This document shows positions 10,577 to 23,496 of a stretch of DNA of 64,000 nucleotides, piece by piece. The DNA lies in NCBI RefSeq assembly GCF_022201045.2, contig NC_068558.1, positions 1,736,001 to 1,800,000 on the forward strand. Direction: 5' to 3'. The first letter of the stretch is position 1; each line of letters starts with the position of its first letter. A model generated the notes under the pieces. The model did no database searches. It was not told where the DNA came from and saw only the letters and a program-made list of their open reading frames with translations. The position numbers and the translations under genes were made by a program. This DNA comes from Citrus sinensis. Lineage: Eukaryota; Streptophyta; Magnoliopsida; Sapindales; Rutaceae.

Positions 10577-13235
10577 CGGGTCGCTTTACTACCTAGGGTT
10601 TTGCTGCCTTCCTCCATGATCTCATGGATTTGCACGACAATTTACTTCTAATTCTAGTAACTAATAACAAGCAGCAGATAGATTTTCCTTTATTATCAGC
10701 GTTAAAGAGTAGCAGTAATTCTCCTTAATCCTTATCCCAAAAAAAAAAAAAAAAAGTAGTATTAATTCTCTCTGAGAAAAATTTTAAAATACATCAATAA
10801 TATCATGTCAATTATACATAAATAATACTATAAAATATGTGTATTCATTTTTAAAAACTATTATATATGTAATGTTTATATTAAATTTAATTATATATAT
10901 CATACGTAAATTAATTGACATATGCTAAAAATTTTCTCTCTCCAAGCCGTGAGGAATCAAGCTAGAATGGACACTTTTCCTTTATTAGAATTCAGTTTTT
11001 GTAAAATGTGAGCTTTAGCTAATTGCTAATGAGCAGTGCTATTCGCACCCCTATAATTTCCTAAAACTGTACCACCCCATTTCTCAGTACACCTCAACTG
11101 CTTTTCCACCATATTTCCGACATTACCCTCATCTTTCTCTTTCTCCACATTTCTCAATCGTATTGCTTTAACAAATAAAAAATAAATTCACGACGGTTCC
11201 CTTTCTGTGCATACGTTGGGTTGGTTTCAATCTCATTTTGAATGCTTGGCGTTTAGGATTAATGCATGTTTCTGTCATTTCTAGTTCAACCCTGCTTCGT
11301 CACATTCATCTATACTCTCTATTAAGCAATGATACATTATAAATTAAATGGGCCAAGGTGAAAAAGTAAATATGTCACCATGCATTAGGAATCGGCAACG
11401 AAGGGATTAAATATGACTCAACAGTCCACACACGTACATTTAAAAATACTTATACATATTATTTCTCAAAGAAGAACGCGACATGTGTGACTATCGAGTT
11501 GGAAAACACTTGATTTCTTCCATCTTATATTGTGTGAATGTGACCAAAGTGATGCGTTGGAGTGCACAATTAAGCGATACTATTAAGTTCGGTTGCATAA
11601 TATATTAATACGTACTCTTGGCTACTATAACATAGCGTTATAATGGAGCACACAGGGGTGCGTTTTATTATGATTTCTTTTCAATAAACTTATGTTATAA
11701 CGTTATAAATATAAGCCGATCCGCACCATATATATAGATAATATAATTTATGATCTAACGTAATTACCTAACATAGTTCGGTAGTTGCCTTCGAGTTTTC
11801 TCTTTTCTGGGTCACAAATTGAATTAACACCGATCATCGGATTTCTAGTTCTATAGATGGGCAGCTGGTTCACAATTTAGCATGCTAAGAAATAAATTAA
11901 AGCTGTCATATTCATCAGTGAAATCCTCCATAACTACTCTCTCTCTCTTTTCAAACTCCTATGTAAATATTAATTACACTAAGAAGTTTTTACTTTCATC
12001 CACGAATGGGTCCTTTTGCAGTAATTAATAAGTTTCAAGTGTGGTAATATATTATCCCTTTATTTATCTCGTTAACTCTCACTAGTTATTTTTACGTTGA
12101 TTTTCATTTTGTTCTTCTATGAAATTACTGAAAAAAAAAAAGATAAATAGGTGGTGAAGTCATAATTAATTCTTTAAAACAATTTAACCTCAGGATGAGG
12201 ATTGAATCTATAGTTAAAGATGTGAAGGACATTGATGACTAGAATGACGAAATCAAAGAAGATGAAGCTCAAGGTGGCAATTCTGGAGTTGGGGCATGAA
12301 ACCTAAGGATTAAAGAGAACCAAAAAAGGGTTTTGAAGTGATCAAATTACGAGACGAAGGTCATATTTGGAGAAGCTGCCGTGCACCAGACGCCTCTGCT
12401 GCTGCTGGCGCGCAGCCAGATGAGGAATACGAAAAAGTTGATGACACGTGTTATTTATTTGATCGTGACGGCGGCTGGGTCTAGAGATGGGAATTTAAAA
12501 AAAAAAATTCCACTAATTTTTTATTACGGGAGTTACGTAGAGCGTTAAGAGATGGGAATTTAAAAAAAAAAATTATAGTGATTAGAAATATCTCCACTAA
12601 TTTTTTTTTTTTTTTTTGAAAAGAAATATCTCCGCTTATTTACTTTTGGTAAGGATGGTAAAGAAGTTCGGATTTGGCCCAATAGCAAAAGGATGGTGCG
12701 GGAAATAAAGTGTAGGATCAGAATTGATGGGGTTTGGCCCATTTCTTGGCCCAGTCTAAGTTTTAAAGTTTTATTTTTATTTTTTTTAAATACACTCATT
12801 AAAATTCTAAATGTATATATTTATATCTAAAATTTTAAGGCCCAGTTCAAAAGTCACTAAAAACAATAAAAAATATATATGTGTGTGTTTTCATACTATT
12901 GTTCAAGAATAAAATTGAAGCCGAATTTTTTATAAAGCTACTGTTAATAAAAGTGATTGAATTATTAAGGTCTTAGAAATAAATTTTAACCTTATACCAT
13001 CATATATATAGTTGCTGTCAGAAGTTTGTCATTGATAAAAAGAGGGATGTTCAATTATCTTACGTTTGAAAATATTTAAGATTTTGAGTTATTTGAAAAT
13101 TGGAACACATTCTGATTCAGCCTGTGATGATAGCACATAGCCAACGAGTCAATGCAGCGGCCGCCAGAGCCGCAAAAATTGTTATTACTCGTTACCGCAG
13201 GCTGCCAGAGAGTAGGTACACCATGTTCTGTGGGT

Positions 13236-13260
13236 TATATATATATATATATATATATAT
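13236..13260. repeat. TA microsatellite
   Basis: Uninterrupted TA dinucleotide run of about 25 bp. Confidence 0.95.
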
Positions 13261-14951
13261 GCAAATTAATGCAACGGAGAGTAATTAGCTCATTTAATTT
13301 ATGTATCAATAAAAAATGAAAAATAAAATTAATATACATACATGGGACATATGGCTCAAGTGTACCACACTTGCATGGGCATGGTAAGGGGCTAGCCAGC
13401 CGCAGCTTTTATTTATTTTCATCCCGTTTGTCATAGGCCATAGGGTCCCCTTATCTACATGCATGTATTATTTTCCGACGGCTCTCCTTATGCTTGCCGA
13501 CAGCTTTTGATCTTTCTGTAGACTGTTTAATATGTTCAATTAGAATATTAGATGTCATTACCGGATACTTTTTCAACCCAAGGTTCAATTTTTTTATTAA
13601 AAAAAAAAACCACAAAATGATGATCGACTTGGATCCGATAGAAATGACACTATTATTAGATGAATTGGGTTTCTTATCACTTGTTTAATAATCGCGTTGA
13701 GTTTATTTTTAGAGTTTCAACATGATCTCTCATTTATAAACAACTTTAACCAATTTAATGGATTATATTACAACAACTTTTTTATTTTATTTTTGGTAAT
13801 TTAGAATGACTTATTTAGTTATATTTAGAACATTATCCATATGAACTTGGGTCAGGATAATGCTACAAATATTTTAGAAAACCTATTAAAAACATGTTAC
13901 ACAAGAGAAATTTAAGAAATATTACAATTATTTTTTTAAAAAAACAAAAAAGTGACACGATAATGGACAAGATGGTTAGTGCTAAGATTCTAAATATGAT
14001 ACTTCAACAACGCTATCTAGCTCCATCTCACACAATATAAGAGATTAAGTCATCATTGATTTTCTATTTTTGAAGGGTAATTAAGTTGATGGGTGTAGTT
14101 ATTTGTTGGAAGAACAAATCAGTAGTCAGTTCGTTTGATGACGTAGATATACAGAAAAGGAAGCAATCAGTTATGCGTTGCATTTAAGGCCGTCCTTTAT
14201 GACGATGGTGTTTTAGCTACGATTTGCAGAATAAAAGTTGATAAATAATTTGATTGAATTACAGTTACTAACATTGACAAAATAATAATTGCAGTCTGAA
14301 ACGGAATTTTAAATTAAGTCTCGTGATTCAAAACAAAATAACTAAAGTTGTGTGGTAAATTGGTAATTAAAATTAACAGCATGTATGTATGTATAGCAAA
14401 AGAAATTGCGACCATCAATTTATCTATCAATCCTTGGCTATAATTAATCGTGTCATTGTTCTTTCCGCAGGGACTTCAAGATCCTAAAAGGCTAAAATAA
14501 CATCATAACACTTGTGCATTGATCTTGCTGCCATGCAAATTGCGAATTAAACCTCATACACACACTGACCACATGGTGGTTACTGGTTTAGCCGTGCACA
14601 AATTTAAGTTAATTTTCTATTCATGGTGGTGTTTCAATTAATCTAATATTGCAAGTTGTGACTTGTGGGTAATGAGGGACTAATAATTAGGAGTAATAAA
14701 ATGATTCCGTGTAAGACAGGCAATTAAATGCTAGGCTTCCTCACCCAACCCCAACGAGCGAACATCGCAAGCATGAAAAGACCGATTTTTCATTAATGAA
14801 AGCAATAATAAAAAAAAGTCACCACCGACGTCTTTTATATATCTTCTTCATCTTATTATTATTATTATTCTAGAAACATACATATAGAAGTCTTTAATAA
14901 TCCTACCACAAATTGCATGTCACACACAAATATGTGTTAATTTGTGTATAT

Positions 14952-14972
14952 ACACACACACACACACACACA
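14952..14972. repeat. AC microsatellite
   Basis: Uninterrupted AC dinucleotide run of about 21 bp. Confidence 0.95.
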
Positions 14973-15290
14973 TATTCACTTCTCAACTAATCTCATTTAC
15001 CTGTACTACTTTTTCATTCAATGCTGGAATTTAAGGTGGTGGAGAAACTTCCTGCAAAATTAGGTGAGCCTTTTTAATTTTTGTTTTTATTTTTTTATTT
15101 ATTTTTTAATAGAAAAATCACCTATTGAAACAGAGAGAGAGAGAGATGAAAAAGGCAGTAGTAGTAGTCTCCAATATTAATATTACTATGTTGTGCATGT
15201 GTTACTTGTGTATGAAAAGATAAAATGCAAGCTTTTTTCATATTGACAAAAAGGATTGCGAGTGATTTTAGTTATTAATTATCACATCAA

Positions 15291-15292
<2 letters not shown>

Positions 15293-15325
<33 letters not shown>
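15293..15325. repeat. TA microsatellite upstream of CYP86A
   Basis: TA run of 33 bp ending about 60 bp before the likely TATA box of the P450 gene, so allele length could differ within the promoter region. Confidence 0.95.
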
Positions 15326-15327
<2 letters not shown>

Positions 15328-15386
15328 AGTTTTCAACGACCCCAGTTGGCCATTAATGGCTGGCTGGCTGTGCCTGTGTGTTTAAT

Positions 15387-15393
15387 TATATAA
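15387..15393 (+). promoter_or_regulatory. Probable TATA box of CYP86A
   Basis: TATATAA followed by GC, 435 bp before the ATG. A start about 30 bp downstream would leave a roughly 400-nt leader rich in CT runs, as is common in plants. Motif only. Confidence 0.5.
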
Positions 15394-15821
15394 GCAAAGC
15401 TAGATAGGCTTGGGGAAATTTCAACAACAGCCCGTCGCTAGCTCTTATTTATTTTGTTTCACTCATTTTATCTATAAATCAGTTTGCTTTTTTCTCTCTT
15501 TGCCTCACACACTTCTCGTTGCTCCCACCCTCTCTCTCTCTTTCTTCTTCACTTCCCAAGAGAACAAGAACCAGACGCTTTTACTTCGACAATTTCTTAT
15601 CTGGGTTTTAATTCGTTTCTTCAATTCATTTGTTCAAGTCTGGTTCGCTTCATCACTTCCGTTTGAAAGTTACATTTCAACATACACAACACTTTATATT
15701 TTATTTTATGTTTTTACGTGCTAGAGAGCATTTGCTTTTGGATTTTGAATTGTCTTTCTTCGGGGGAATTAGCGTTTAGAAGGGAATTATCTGCGGTGAT
15801 AACGTGCGAGCTGTGGATATC

Positions 15822-17447
15822 ATGGATACATCAACCGCGTTAATGATCTTATCTGCTACAGTTGCTTATTTACTATGGTTCAGATTCATGTCGGGGTCCC
15901 TGAGTGGTCCACGCGTCTGGCCCCTATTGGGCAGTCTCCCGGGCCTCTTCCAGAACTCTAAACGCTTGCACGACTGGATCTCAGACAACCTCCGCGCGTG
16001 TGGCGGCACGTATCAGACGTGCATATTTGCTATTCCAGTTTTAGGCCGCAAGCAGGGTCTCGTGACTGTCACGTGTGATCCGAAAAATGTTGAGCATATT
16101 TTGAAGGCCAGGTTTGATAACTATCCAAAGGGTCCCACGTGGCAAGCTGCATTCCACGATTTGCTTGGCGACGGGATTTTCAATTCTGATGGTGACACGT
16201 GGCTGTTCCAGCGGAAGACTGCTGCATTGGAATTCACCACCAGGACTTTGCGCCAAGCCATGGCTCGCTGGGTGAGCAGAGCCATAAAGCATAGATTTTG
16301 CCCTATTCTTGAAGTGGCACAGCTTGAAGCCAAGCCTGTTGATTTTCAAGACCTGCTGCTTCGAATGACTTTTGATAACATCTGCGGATTGGCCTTTGGG
16401 AAGGACCCACAAACGCTGTCCCAGGGGCTTCCAGAAAACAGCTTCGCAGTGGCTTTTGATCGAGCCACTGAAGCCACGCTTCAACGCTTTCTTTTGCCCC
16501 AAGCTATTTGGAAGCTGAGAAAATACCTGCGCCTCGGCTTGGAAGTCAGCATGGGCCCAAGCCTTAAACACATCGACGAGTACTTGTCTGACATCATCAG
16601 TACACGCAAGCTTGAGTTAGCGAGCCGGGACCGGGAGCAAGGTGAAGCTGCGACCACCACCCCGCATGACGACTTGCTGTCTAGGTTTATGAAGAAAAAA
16701 GAGTCATACTCGGACGAGTTTCTGCAACACGTGGCACTCAACTTCATCCTAGCTGGACGTGACACATCATCAGTAGCTATGAGCTGGTTCTTCTGGTTGG
16801 TCAGTCAAAACCCTAGGGTGGAAGATAAAATCGCCACGGAAATCTGCACCGTTCTGTTGGAGACACGTGGCACGGACGTGTCAAAATGGGTGGAGGAACC
16901 GTTAGTGTTTGAAGAAGTGGACCGATTGATATACCTCAAGGCAGCATTGTCCGAGACGCTGAGGCTGTACCCGTCAGTGCCACAAGACTCAAAGCATGTG
17001 GTTTCCGACGACGTGCTTCCCACCGGAACCTTTGTTCCGGCGGGATCAACGGTTACGTACTCGATATACGCCATTGGACGGATGAAATTTATATGGGGTG
17101 AAGATTGCTTAGAGTTCAAGCCGGAGAGATGGCTCTCACAAGATGGAAACAAGTATGAGGGACATGATCAATACAAGTTTGTGGCGTTTAATGCTGGTCC
17201 AAGAATTTGTTTAGGGAAAGACTTGGCTTATTTACAAATGAAGTCGATCGCGGCGGAAGTGTTGTTGCGCTACCACCTCACGGTGGTTCCCGGCCACCGT
17301 GTGGAGCAAAAGATGTCGCTGACATTGTTCATGAAGTACGGGCTCATGATGAATGTGCACCCAAGGGAGCTGAAGCCAATGTTAGAAAAGATCTGCAAAT
17401 GTGGTGGTAATTACCAGGGAGTTGAAATGGTAGCTAGTGTGGCTTAA
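15822..17447 (+). CDS. CYP86A: CYP86A cytochrome P450, fatty-acid omega-hydroxylase
   Basis: An ER-anchored P450 that hydroxylates the terminal carbon of fatty acids, feeding cutin and suberin monomer synthesis. One exon, 541 residues. I chose ATG 15822 ([10 protein letters not shown]) because the only upstream in-frame start is a GTG and family members begin with this short anchor. Visible: N-terminal membrane anchor (about 4-24), I-helix oxygen-binding motif AGRDTSS (about 311-317), K-helix ETLR (378-381), PERW (434-437) and the heme loop [11 protein letters not shown] (from about 456) with the heme-ligand Cys at about 463. The stretch [20 protein letters not shown] and neighbouring text match the CYP86A subfamily closely. 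Which A member it corresponds to (A2/A4/A7/A8 type versus the suberin-type A1) I cannot settle; wording around LGLEVS favours the cutin group. Confidence 0.95.
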   Translation: MDTSTALMILSATVAYLLWFRFMSGSLSGPRVWPLLGSLPGLFQNSKRLHDWISDNLRACGGTYQTCIFAIPVLGRKQGLVTVTCDPKNVEHILKARFDNYPKGPTWQAAFHDLLGDGIFNSDGDTWLFQRKTAALEFTTRTLRQAMARWVSRAIKHRFCPILEVAQLEAKPVDFQDLLLRMTFDNICGLAFGKDPQTLSQGLPENSFAVAFDRATEATLQRFLLPQAIWKLRKYLRLGLEVSMGPSLKHIDEYLSDIISTRKLELASRDREQGEAATTTPHDDLLSRFMKKKESYSDEFLQHVALNFILAGRDTSSVAMSWFFWLVSQNPRVEDKIATEICTVLLETRGTDVSKWVEEPLVFEEVDRLIYLKAALSETLRLYPSVPQDSKHVVSDDVLPTGTFVPAGSTVTYSIYAIGRMKFIWGEDCLEFKPERWLSQDGNKYEGHDQYKFVAFNAGPRICLGKDLAYLQMKSIAAEVLLRYHLTVVPGHRVEQKMSLTLFMKYGLMMNVHPRELKPMLEKICKCGGNYQGVEMVASVA

Positions 17448-17631
17448 TTAATTAGATAACCTACTATTATGCTTAGTTATATATATGATCTGTTACGACA
17501 CTGCTTTTTCATCGTTAAAACGACCTTGATTGATTTGTAAAATTGATCATGACGGATTGAGGGTTCTGTCGTTACAAATCATATCATATGATTGAGTTAT
17601 ATACACATATAATTATTATAAAAAAAGAAGA

Positions 17632-17654
17632 GGGGGGGGGGGGGGGGGGGGGGG
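17632..17654. repeat. 23-bp poly-G homopolymer
   Basis: An uninterrupted run of 23 G on the plus strand, following an A-rich stretch, about 185 bp after the CYP86A stop. Confidence 0.95.
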
Positions 17655-17698
17655 TTCTGCTTCATATATTCATATTGGGGAAACCTGAATTGAAAGGT

Positions 17699-17704
<6 letters not shown>

Positions 17705-17730
<26 letters not shown>
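17705..17730. repeat. TG microsatellite
   Basis: Thirteen TG units just downstream of the poly-G tract, probably in the CYP86A 3' UTR or just beyond it. Confidence 0.95.
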
Positions 17731-17795
17731 GTTGTATAATGATAGATAAGTTATGTGTTGATGGTATGGTCTCTTGCATATGCTCTCTGCCATGC

Positions 17796-17801
17796 AATAA
17801 A
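17796..17801 (+). terminator. Possible polyadenylation signal of CYP86A
   Basis: AATAAA about 350 nt after the stop codon. If used, the poly-G and TG tracts before it lie within the 3' UTR. Hexamer match only. Confidence 0.3.
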
Positions 17802-19159
17802 GGCAGAGATTTGAGTATGTATATGTACTGCTTTACTGAATAAGAATTTTAAACTTTAAAGCTCTAAAGCCGTGTGTGCATCAACTTAGCAAAATTTGAA
17901 TCAATGTAATTGGAGATTTAAGTCAATTATATTGCATTTTTCCAGTGCCCTCGTACAAGTAATGTTTTTATTAGTAAATTATCATCATAATTTAGTGCTT
18001 TCTTTTTTGAGGTGGGTATCGAAAAGCACATGCTAAAAATTAAAATGTTTTTATGTCATCATCTCAAAAGCTGGAAGAGGTGCAGAGCCAGTTTCATAAG
18101 TAGCCTCTTGCAATAGCTAGCTTCATAAATAGCTAGTCCTTTTTCAACATTTTTTTTTTAAGCGAGAGAGTCATTTTCCATCCTTAGTCCTTAATAAAAA
18201 GAGAAAGGACACCTGGATTGCTACAACCCAAGTTTTTCTGTAATGTTTCAAGAATAGGCACATAATTTTTTTTTATTAATATTATCGGTTCCTTTCGGTT
18301 TTGTATGTTTATTGAAAATTTAATTTTAGAGTTATCTAAAAAGTAAATAAATTGAGATATAGGAATATTGACGCCTGTACATGTTGGGTAAATGCTAATT
18401 TAATTCTTATATTTTAACTTAAGTGTCCATTTAGTTCTTAAATTTTAAAAAAAGAATACATCAAAACACCCTTATTATTAAGTATGTTACATTCTTTCCA
18501 TTATTTTTTTTCCTTTTTTAATAATATTCTTACAACAATATTCTCACTAATAATTATTTTATAAAACAATAATTTGCCAAATTAATCCTAAAAGTTAAAT
18601 AATAATATAAAAGTTTGTGTAAATTTTATGTTATTTTTAAGTTTAATAAATTATTATTTTTTCTTTTTATTAACAATAAGGATGTCTTGGGATATTTTTT
18701 AAATATAAAAACTAAATGTATATTTAACTCAAAATATAAGGGCAAAACAAACATCTACCCTGCAAACATGACAATTTAGTCAATTAAATAATAAAGAACC
18801 CCACAAGTTTTCAAATGATCATCTTGATTTTTCTTTACTTTTCTTATTTTTATACAACATTTGCAAGTAACAATTTGATTATTGTTGTTGTCTTGTACCT
18901 TACTCTTTTTACTTTCTCCTTTTGCACTTTGAAATCAGGATTATTTACTTTTAGGATTTTGTAAAAATCATATATAAATATGTATTCACACAAAAAGCAA
19001 ACGGCTGCTTTTCTTTTTATGAACTTCTTTTCCTCTGGCATAGCACAACCAACATTTTGGACTAAGTACATATAAAATCGCGTCAAACTAAAATTCTAGG
19101 GACACCGTTAGAGATTAATACAGTAGCGGAGAAGCCTCACGAGTAATGTTGACCACAAC

Positions 19160-19711
19160 TAGAGCTGGCAAAACGGGTTGTTGGACCATATTCGTGTCGT
19201 GTTAAATTTAGGTCGACTAAAAAACGATTAATGTAATAATCGTGTCAAAATATTAAGAACCAAACCTGACATAAAAAATAAACGGGTTATCCAATAACCC
19301 GTTTAATATTTGCATATTTGACAAATGTTACACACACTCCAAAATATTACATATTTACACTATTTAAGTTTTTACACACTTATACTATTAAAATTCTAAG
19401 TCTAAATAAAGATTTTATAAATAAGACACTGAGAATATACCCATCCTTAAAAAAAATATAAAAAAAGAGAGAATCGTGTTCAATATTTAATTTTTAGTAA
19501 TAAGTACCTAGAAATTAATTTAAAAAATATAATCGTGTCATTGGTCAGATAAATGGGTGAAAAAATTTAACTTAATCCGACACGAAAAAAAAATCGTGTT
19601 GACCTAGATCCAACCCATTTAATAATTGTATTAAATTTAACGACCTATATCCACTTATTCGTATCATTTTTATGTCGAATAATCTGATCGTATCAAATTT
19701 TGACAGCTCTA
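19160..19711. mobile_element. Non-autonomous hAT-like element
   Basis: Ends are inverted repeats: TAGAGCTGGCAAAA at the left and, reversed, TAGAGCTGTCAAAA at the right. The flanking octamers ACCACAAC (19152-19159) and ACCACAGT (19712-19719) match at 6 of 8 positions, as a decayed 8-bp target duplication would. An 8-bp duplication and TIRs fitting the form YARNG are typical of hAT transposons. The 552-bp interior is AT-rich with scattered AACGGGTTAT- and ATCGTGTC-type words and codes for nothing. Confidence 0.65.
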
Positions 19712-22700
19712 ACCACAGTGATGAACGAGAACGACCGAGACTAAAGGAGAATGAGTCTGTATTAAGTGGGAAAAAAAGAAAAAGAAAAAATCTTTGCAGG
19801 TGGGTGTGATTTTCGTTTAACAGAAAAGGTAGTAGTTAATTTGCTCATGATAAAGATGTATACCATTGGTGGAAAAGAAATCGGCCAATCGGAGGTACGG
19901 AGATATAATGGGCCGTCGAAGTAGTTGAAAGAAATACGAGCAGAGTTTAAAGGAGAAAATTGGTGGCAGCAACTCATTTGGTAAAACATGATAGCTGACA
20001 GGAACACGGACCGCATCTTAAGCCCTGACACCATCCTCCCCTCTTCGTGACTTTTGAGCACAGACCAGACAGTTTACATCAAATGACAACATTGATTGAA
20101 TACTAAGTATGTACACCTATATTTTATTCTTCGGGTCCAAACGCTATCAGTAATCAGCTGATCAAGCAAGCCGCCCAGAATTTATGGTTAAGAGAAAAAA
20201 AAAATCCCATAAAATATGTGGAGAAGAAGTGACAGCCTTTGTTTACGTGCAAGAAATGAGTATTATCATTGCGATTGCTGAATGATTATTTTAAAAGGAA
20301 TTATATTTCACGAGAAGTTTCCATGTTCGAAGTCTAAAAAAGTTAAAAACGGAAAGGCCGTGTGTGTGTGTTGGCATTATATATTTTCGAAACGTAAGCT
20401 GTAGGTGAGGTGTTTAATTGGATCTCACCGAGGACGTTTTTCCACTTTTAATTTTAAGTCAAACCCAACCGAAAAGGGCAATTATAGCCCAAAAAATTTG
20501 TTCAGAAACTTCATTAATGACCGGACCTCATTATTAGCTGAGGAACTAAAGCTTCTAGCTTTAGCATTGTTCAAAGTTTCATTGGCAAACGCTTGAGGTA
20601 CACATTCTTTCTAGAGGACAAGAAAGAGTTTAATTTTGACTTGAAACCAGAAGTTTAATGCTTGGACTATTTGAGTAGAAAGCCAGTTCACGTGGGTCCA
20701 TTACAGATCAATTCGAGTTCAAATTAATTATGCTCAAGAGGGGTCTCTTTCGTTTCAGCTGTTATCACTCCTAAATGATTTTTTATAATATTAATTCTGT
20801 CACCCCTTACTGTCAAAACTTGAATTCGGCAACCGGAAAAAGGAAAAAAAATGATTGTACGCGGGTGGGATGAGTTTTTTTCTGCTAAGAGTGTAACAGT
20901 ATTATGTATGTATGGAAACAGTAAGAAAATAAGGGAAAATGGCAATCTTCTGCTTGAAAATTACTTCAAAATTCAATTCTCCACTTCAAAAATAAAGAGG
21001 AAAAAAAAACATCAATCTCTTTTAATTTCTTTATGATTCTAACCCATTCATTAGTTGTTACGTTATGACAATACTAGTGGCTAGCTAGAGTCATTGAAAT
21101 CAAATGGCTTGACTATTTATTATTCCCATAATCCATAGCCAATATGCTTCCATCCTTTTAGATGATCATAAGTGTAACAAGCATGAAGAATTGTCAGTGA
21201 AAAACTGGAAATCAATATTGTTGGTCTGGAATTCGGTGACATTATGATTCGATTCACAAACAAAGTGTGAAGTGCTGCTTACTTGAGATACCGTGTATCC
21301 AGAAACAAATCGGTCTCCTGCATAGACCGACCGGTCTTTGGGTTGATTAGCACAAATTAAACCGGCGCATTTTGTATATACACAACCACTCTTTACACCC
21401 TGTAATGTATATAGAGATCTGTTAACTACTAATTTATGTAATGATATAACTAACTTAACTGAATTATTGATGCAGACTAGGTCATATCAAAAGCTTAATT
21501 ACTTAAATAAGTCCAAAAGGTAATTACAGGATCCAGCACTGATACAATTATCTACGCCTAATGTTGGATCCACCATATAATTAAATAAAACCAAAATTAG
21601 AGTTGGAAATACAGTAGTATTACATTAAATTAATGGCTGAAAGATTTAAAATAATAATCTATGCAGAGAAAGCTTAATTTACCATTCATCCTAATTGGAT
21701 ACTATCAAATTGAATGCCATTTTGAATTTAAAGCCTTGAAAAGCTTCACGGAATTGGTCATTTGCAACTGACACCGGACTTTGTATAATAATCTTCCCGC
21801 TAACTCCCAACTACTAATTTTTCACTCGTTACCAGTATTTCTAATGATTAAGAAATTATCAAATGAAAATTGTCAAAATAATAACAGTACGAAAGAGAGT
21901 TGCTATGATTTTGATATGTGATTAGTGACTTCCATGGAAACCTGGAGGTTCGGCATTAACAGTATTTGTCATTAAACTTTCTTTAAACCACTGTTCGTTC
22001 TTATTGCCGTGAATTGATCTTCAGTTAACAACATTTTTTTTCCCGAGTTCATAAAGTAATATCTTCAACGACATTATCTTCTAGAATTTATTGTTAATTA
22101 TTAATGTTGCTGCAAAAATTTGGCCACATAGGAAGTGTAAATATAAAGTTGTTTTACTTGGGAAACAGGCTTTGAAAGAGATTGATGTCCTTAGTATTGC
22201 TATTGTTGAGAGTGAGGAGATTAGTGGTTGGAATCCTGCATCACTATTGTTACCAGCATAGACCTACAGTTGTTTAAGTTAGAGATCGAAAGTAAGTGCC
22301 ACGATGACAAATAGATAATAAGAGAAAAAAAGAAAACAAAAGACTTAGAGGATATTATCTTCCACACCTTTAAGTGGTAGTCTCTTTATATATGTGGAAT
22401 ATTTCAACGTATAATTAAATTAGAAAAACTTATTTTCTATATTGTAAGATTTAAGTTTGGCCACGATTAACATTTATATTGTTTTATCCTAATTAAATAT
22501 AACATGTTATTAGATGTGTATCCTTCATTTATCTTATTAGGTCTTATTAGTTAAAGATATGAGCATAAACAATTAACCCATCCTATCTTAATCTAAGGTT
22601 AATATTGCATGTCCTAAAATAGAATTAATACAATATTGACCAATACAGCACATCGAAACCACACAACCCCAATTATTGTCAGGAAGAATTAATGAGTGCA

Positions 22701-23496
22701 AGTTAAATAGATTTTTTTAATTTGATGCAATGCATGCACGAATTAAATTACAGCAATATCAGTAGCACTTCTCTAACAAGCTGTGGGTGCTGCTTTGCTT
22801 TCAACCCGATACAGAAGCAAAATGTTAAAGACCTCAGTTGGGCAGCGGCAGATTCTGCCACTTTCACAAAAACCCGGACTTTCTTGACTTAGCTTCCAGC
22901 CAGTCATCTGTACAATAATTTTTTTAACCACCACCACATCGTCCTTCAACCCAAACAGTTGAGGTACAAGGAAAACCCTAGAGTCCGAAACGGTAATAAC
23001 AGTTTTAATTCTAACTCCTTTGTTTTTCGTGTAGTTGAAATATACAGTTCTTTACAAAGGAAAATTTTCTTACACTGTAAGAACAGCTGAAGTGAAGAAG
23101 TGTCCACAATCCTTCTTGGTGATTTCATATTTCCCGCAACTGTTCTGTATTGAGTCACTGAAGTTGACACAAAGATTATGCCAAATTAACAGTGAAGGTG
23201 AAATATACATCTAGAAAAAGAATGCTTTGATCACTACCCTTTGCAGTAATTTGCGAGTCTGGCACATTATCCAGCCTCTAAATCCTATGGTATGTTTTGA
23301 TTATTGCACACAATTAGATTGAGAACACCAAGGCCACCAAAAGTATATTGTAGTCTTCTGCAGTTCAAGCTTCCGGGAGACCCAACTCTTTGAATTGTCT
23401 CCTTGTAAATATTCTCTGGCATGATTTTGATGACAAAACCAACCTTGAGCATCAGGCACAAATTTAAATGCTAAGTAATCATCAAGGATTCAAGGA

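Larger units (their letters stand above)
10577..15386. other. Intergenic region between LSI2-like gene and CYP86A promoter
   Basis: About 4.8 kb, AT-rich, with no gene I can support. It contains a poly-A run (10740-10755), a short direct duplication of GAGATGGGAATTTAAAAA sequence (copies near 12484 and 12550), a TA microsatellite (13236-13260), an AC microsatellite (14952-14972) and a TA microsatellite (15293-15325). Two short GC-richer islands (about 12360-12480 and 13120-13225) may be gene or element remnants, but I recognise no protein in either. Confidence 0.5.
17448..23496. other. Intergenic region between CYP86A and the YODA-like gene
   Basis: About 6 kb. The left part includes the CYP86A 3' UTR and its microsatellites; 19160-19711 is a hAT-like element; the rightmost few hundred bases (about 23000-23496) probably belong to the 3' UTR of the minus-strand kinase gene. 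The rest is AT-rich and I see no gene in it. Short ORFs at 18850-19086, 19762-20061, 20405-20596 and 22946-23170 have no recognisable content. Confidence 0.5.

Noticed and set aside
12181..12480. Possible gene remnant with GAAGATGAAGCTC-type wording
   Set aside because: Stops in all frames and no recognisable domain; could not be supported.
13100..13288. Short GC-rich ORF considered as a gene fragment
   Set aside because: It runs into a TA microsatellite and resembles no protein I know.
15804..15821. Longer N terminus of CYP86A from 15804
   Set aside because: The first codon there is GTG; the ATG at 15822 gives the normal family start.
16041..17152. Antisense ORFs over CYP86A
   Set aside because: They are shadow frames of a well-supported single-exon gene and have no family resemblance.
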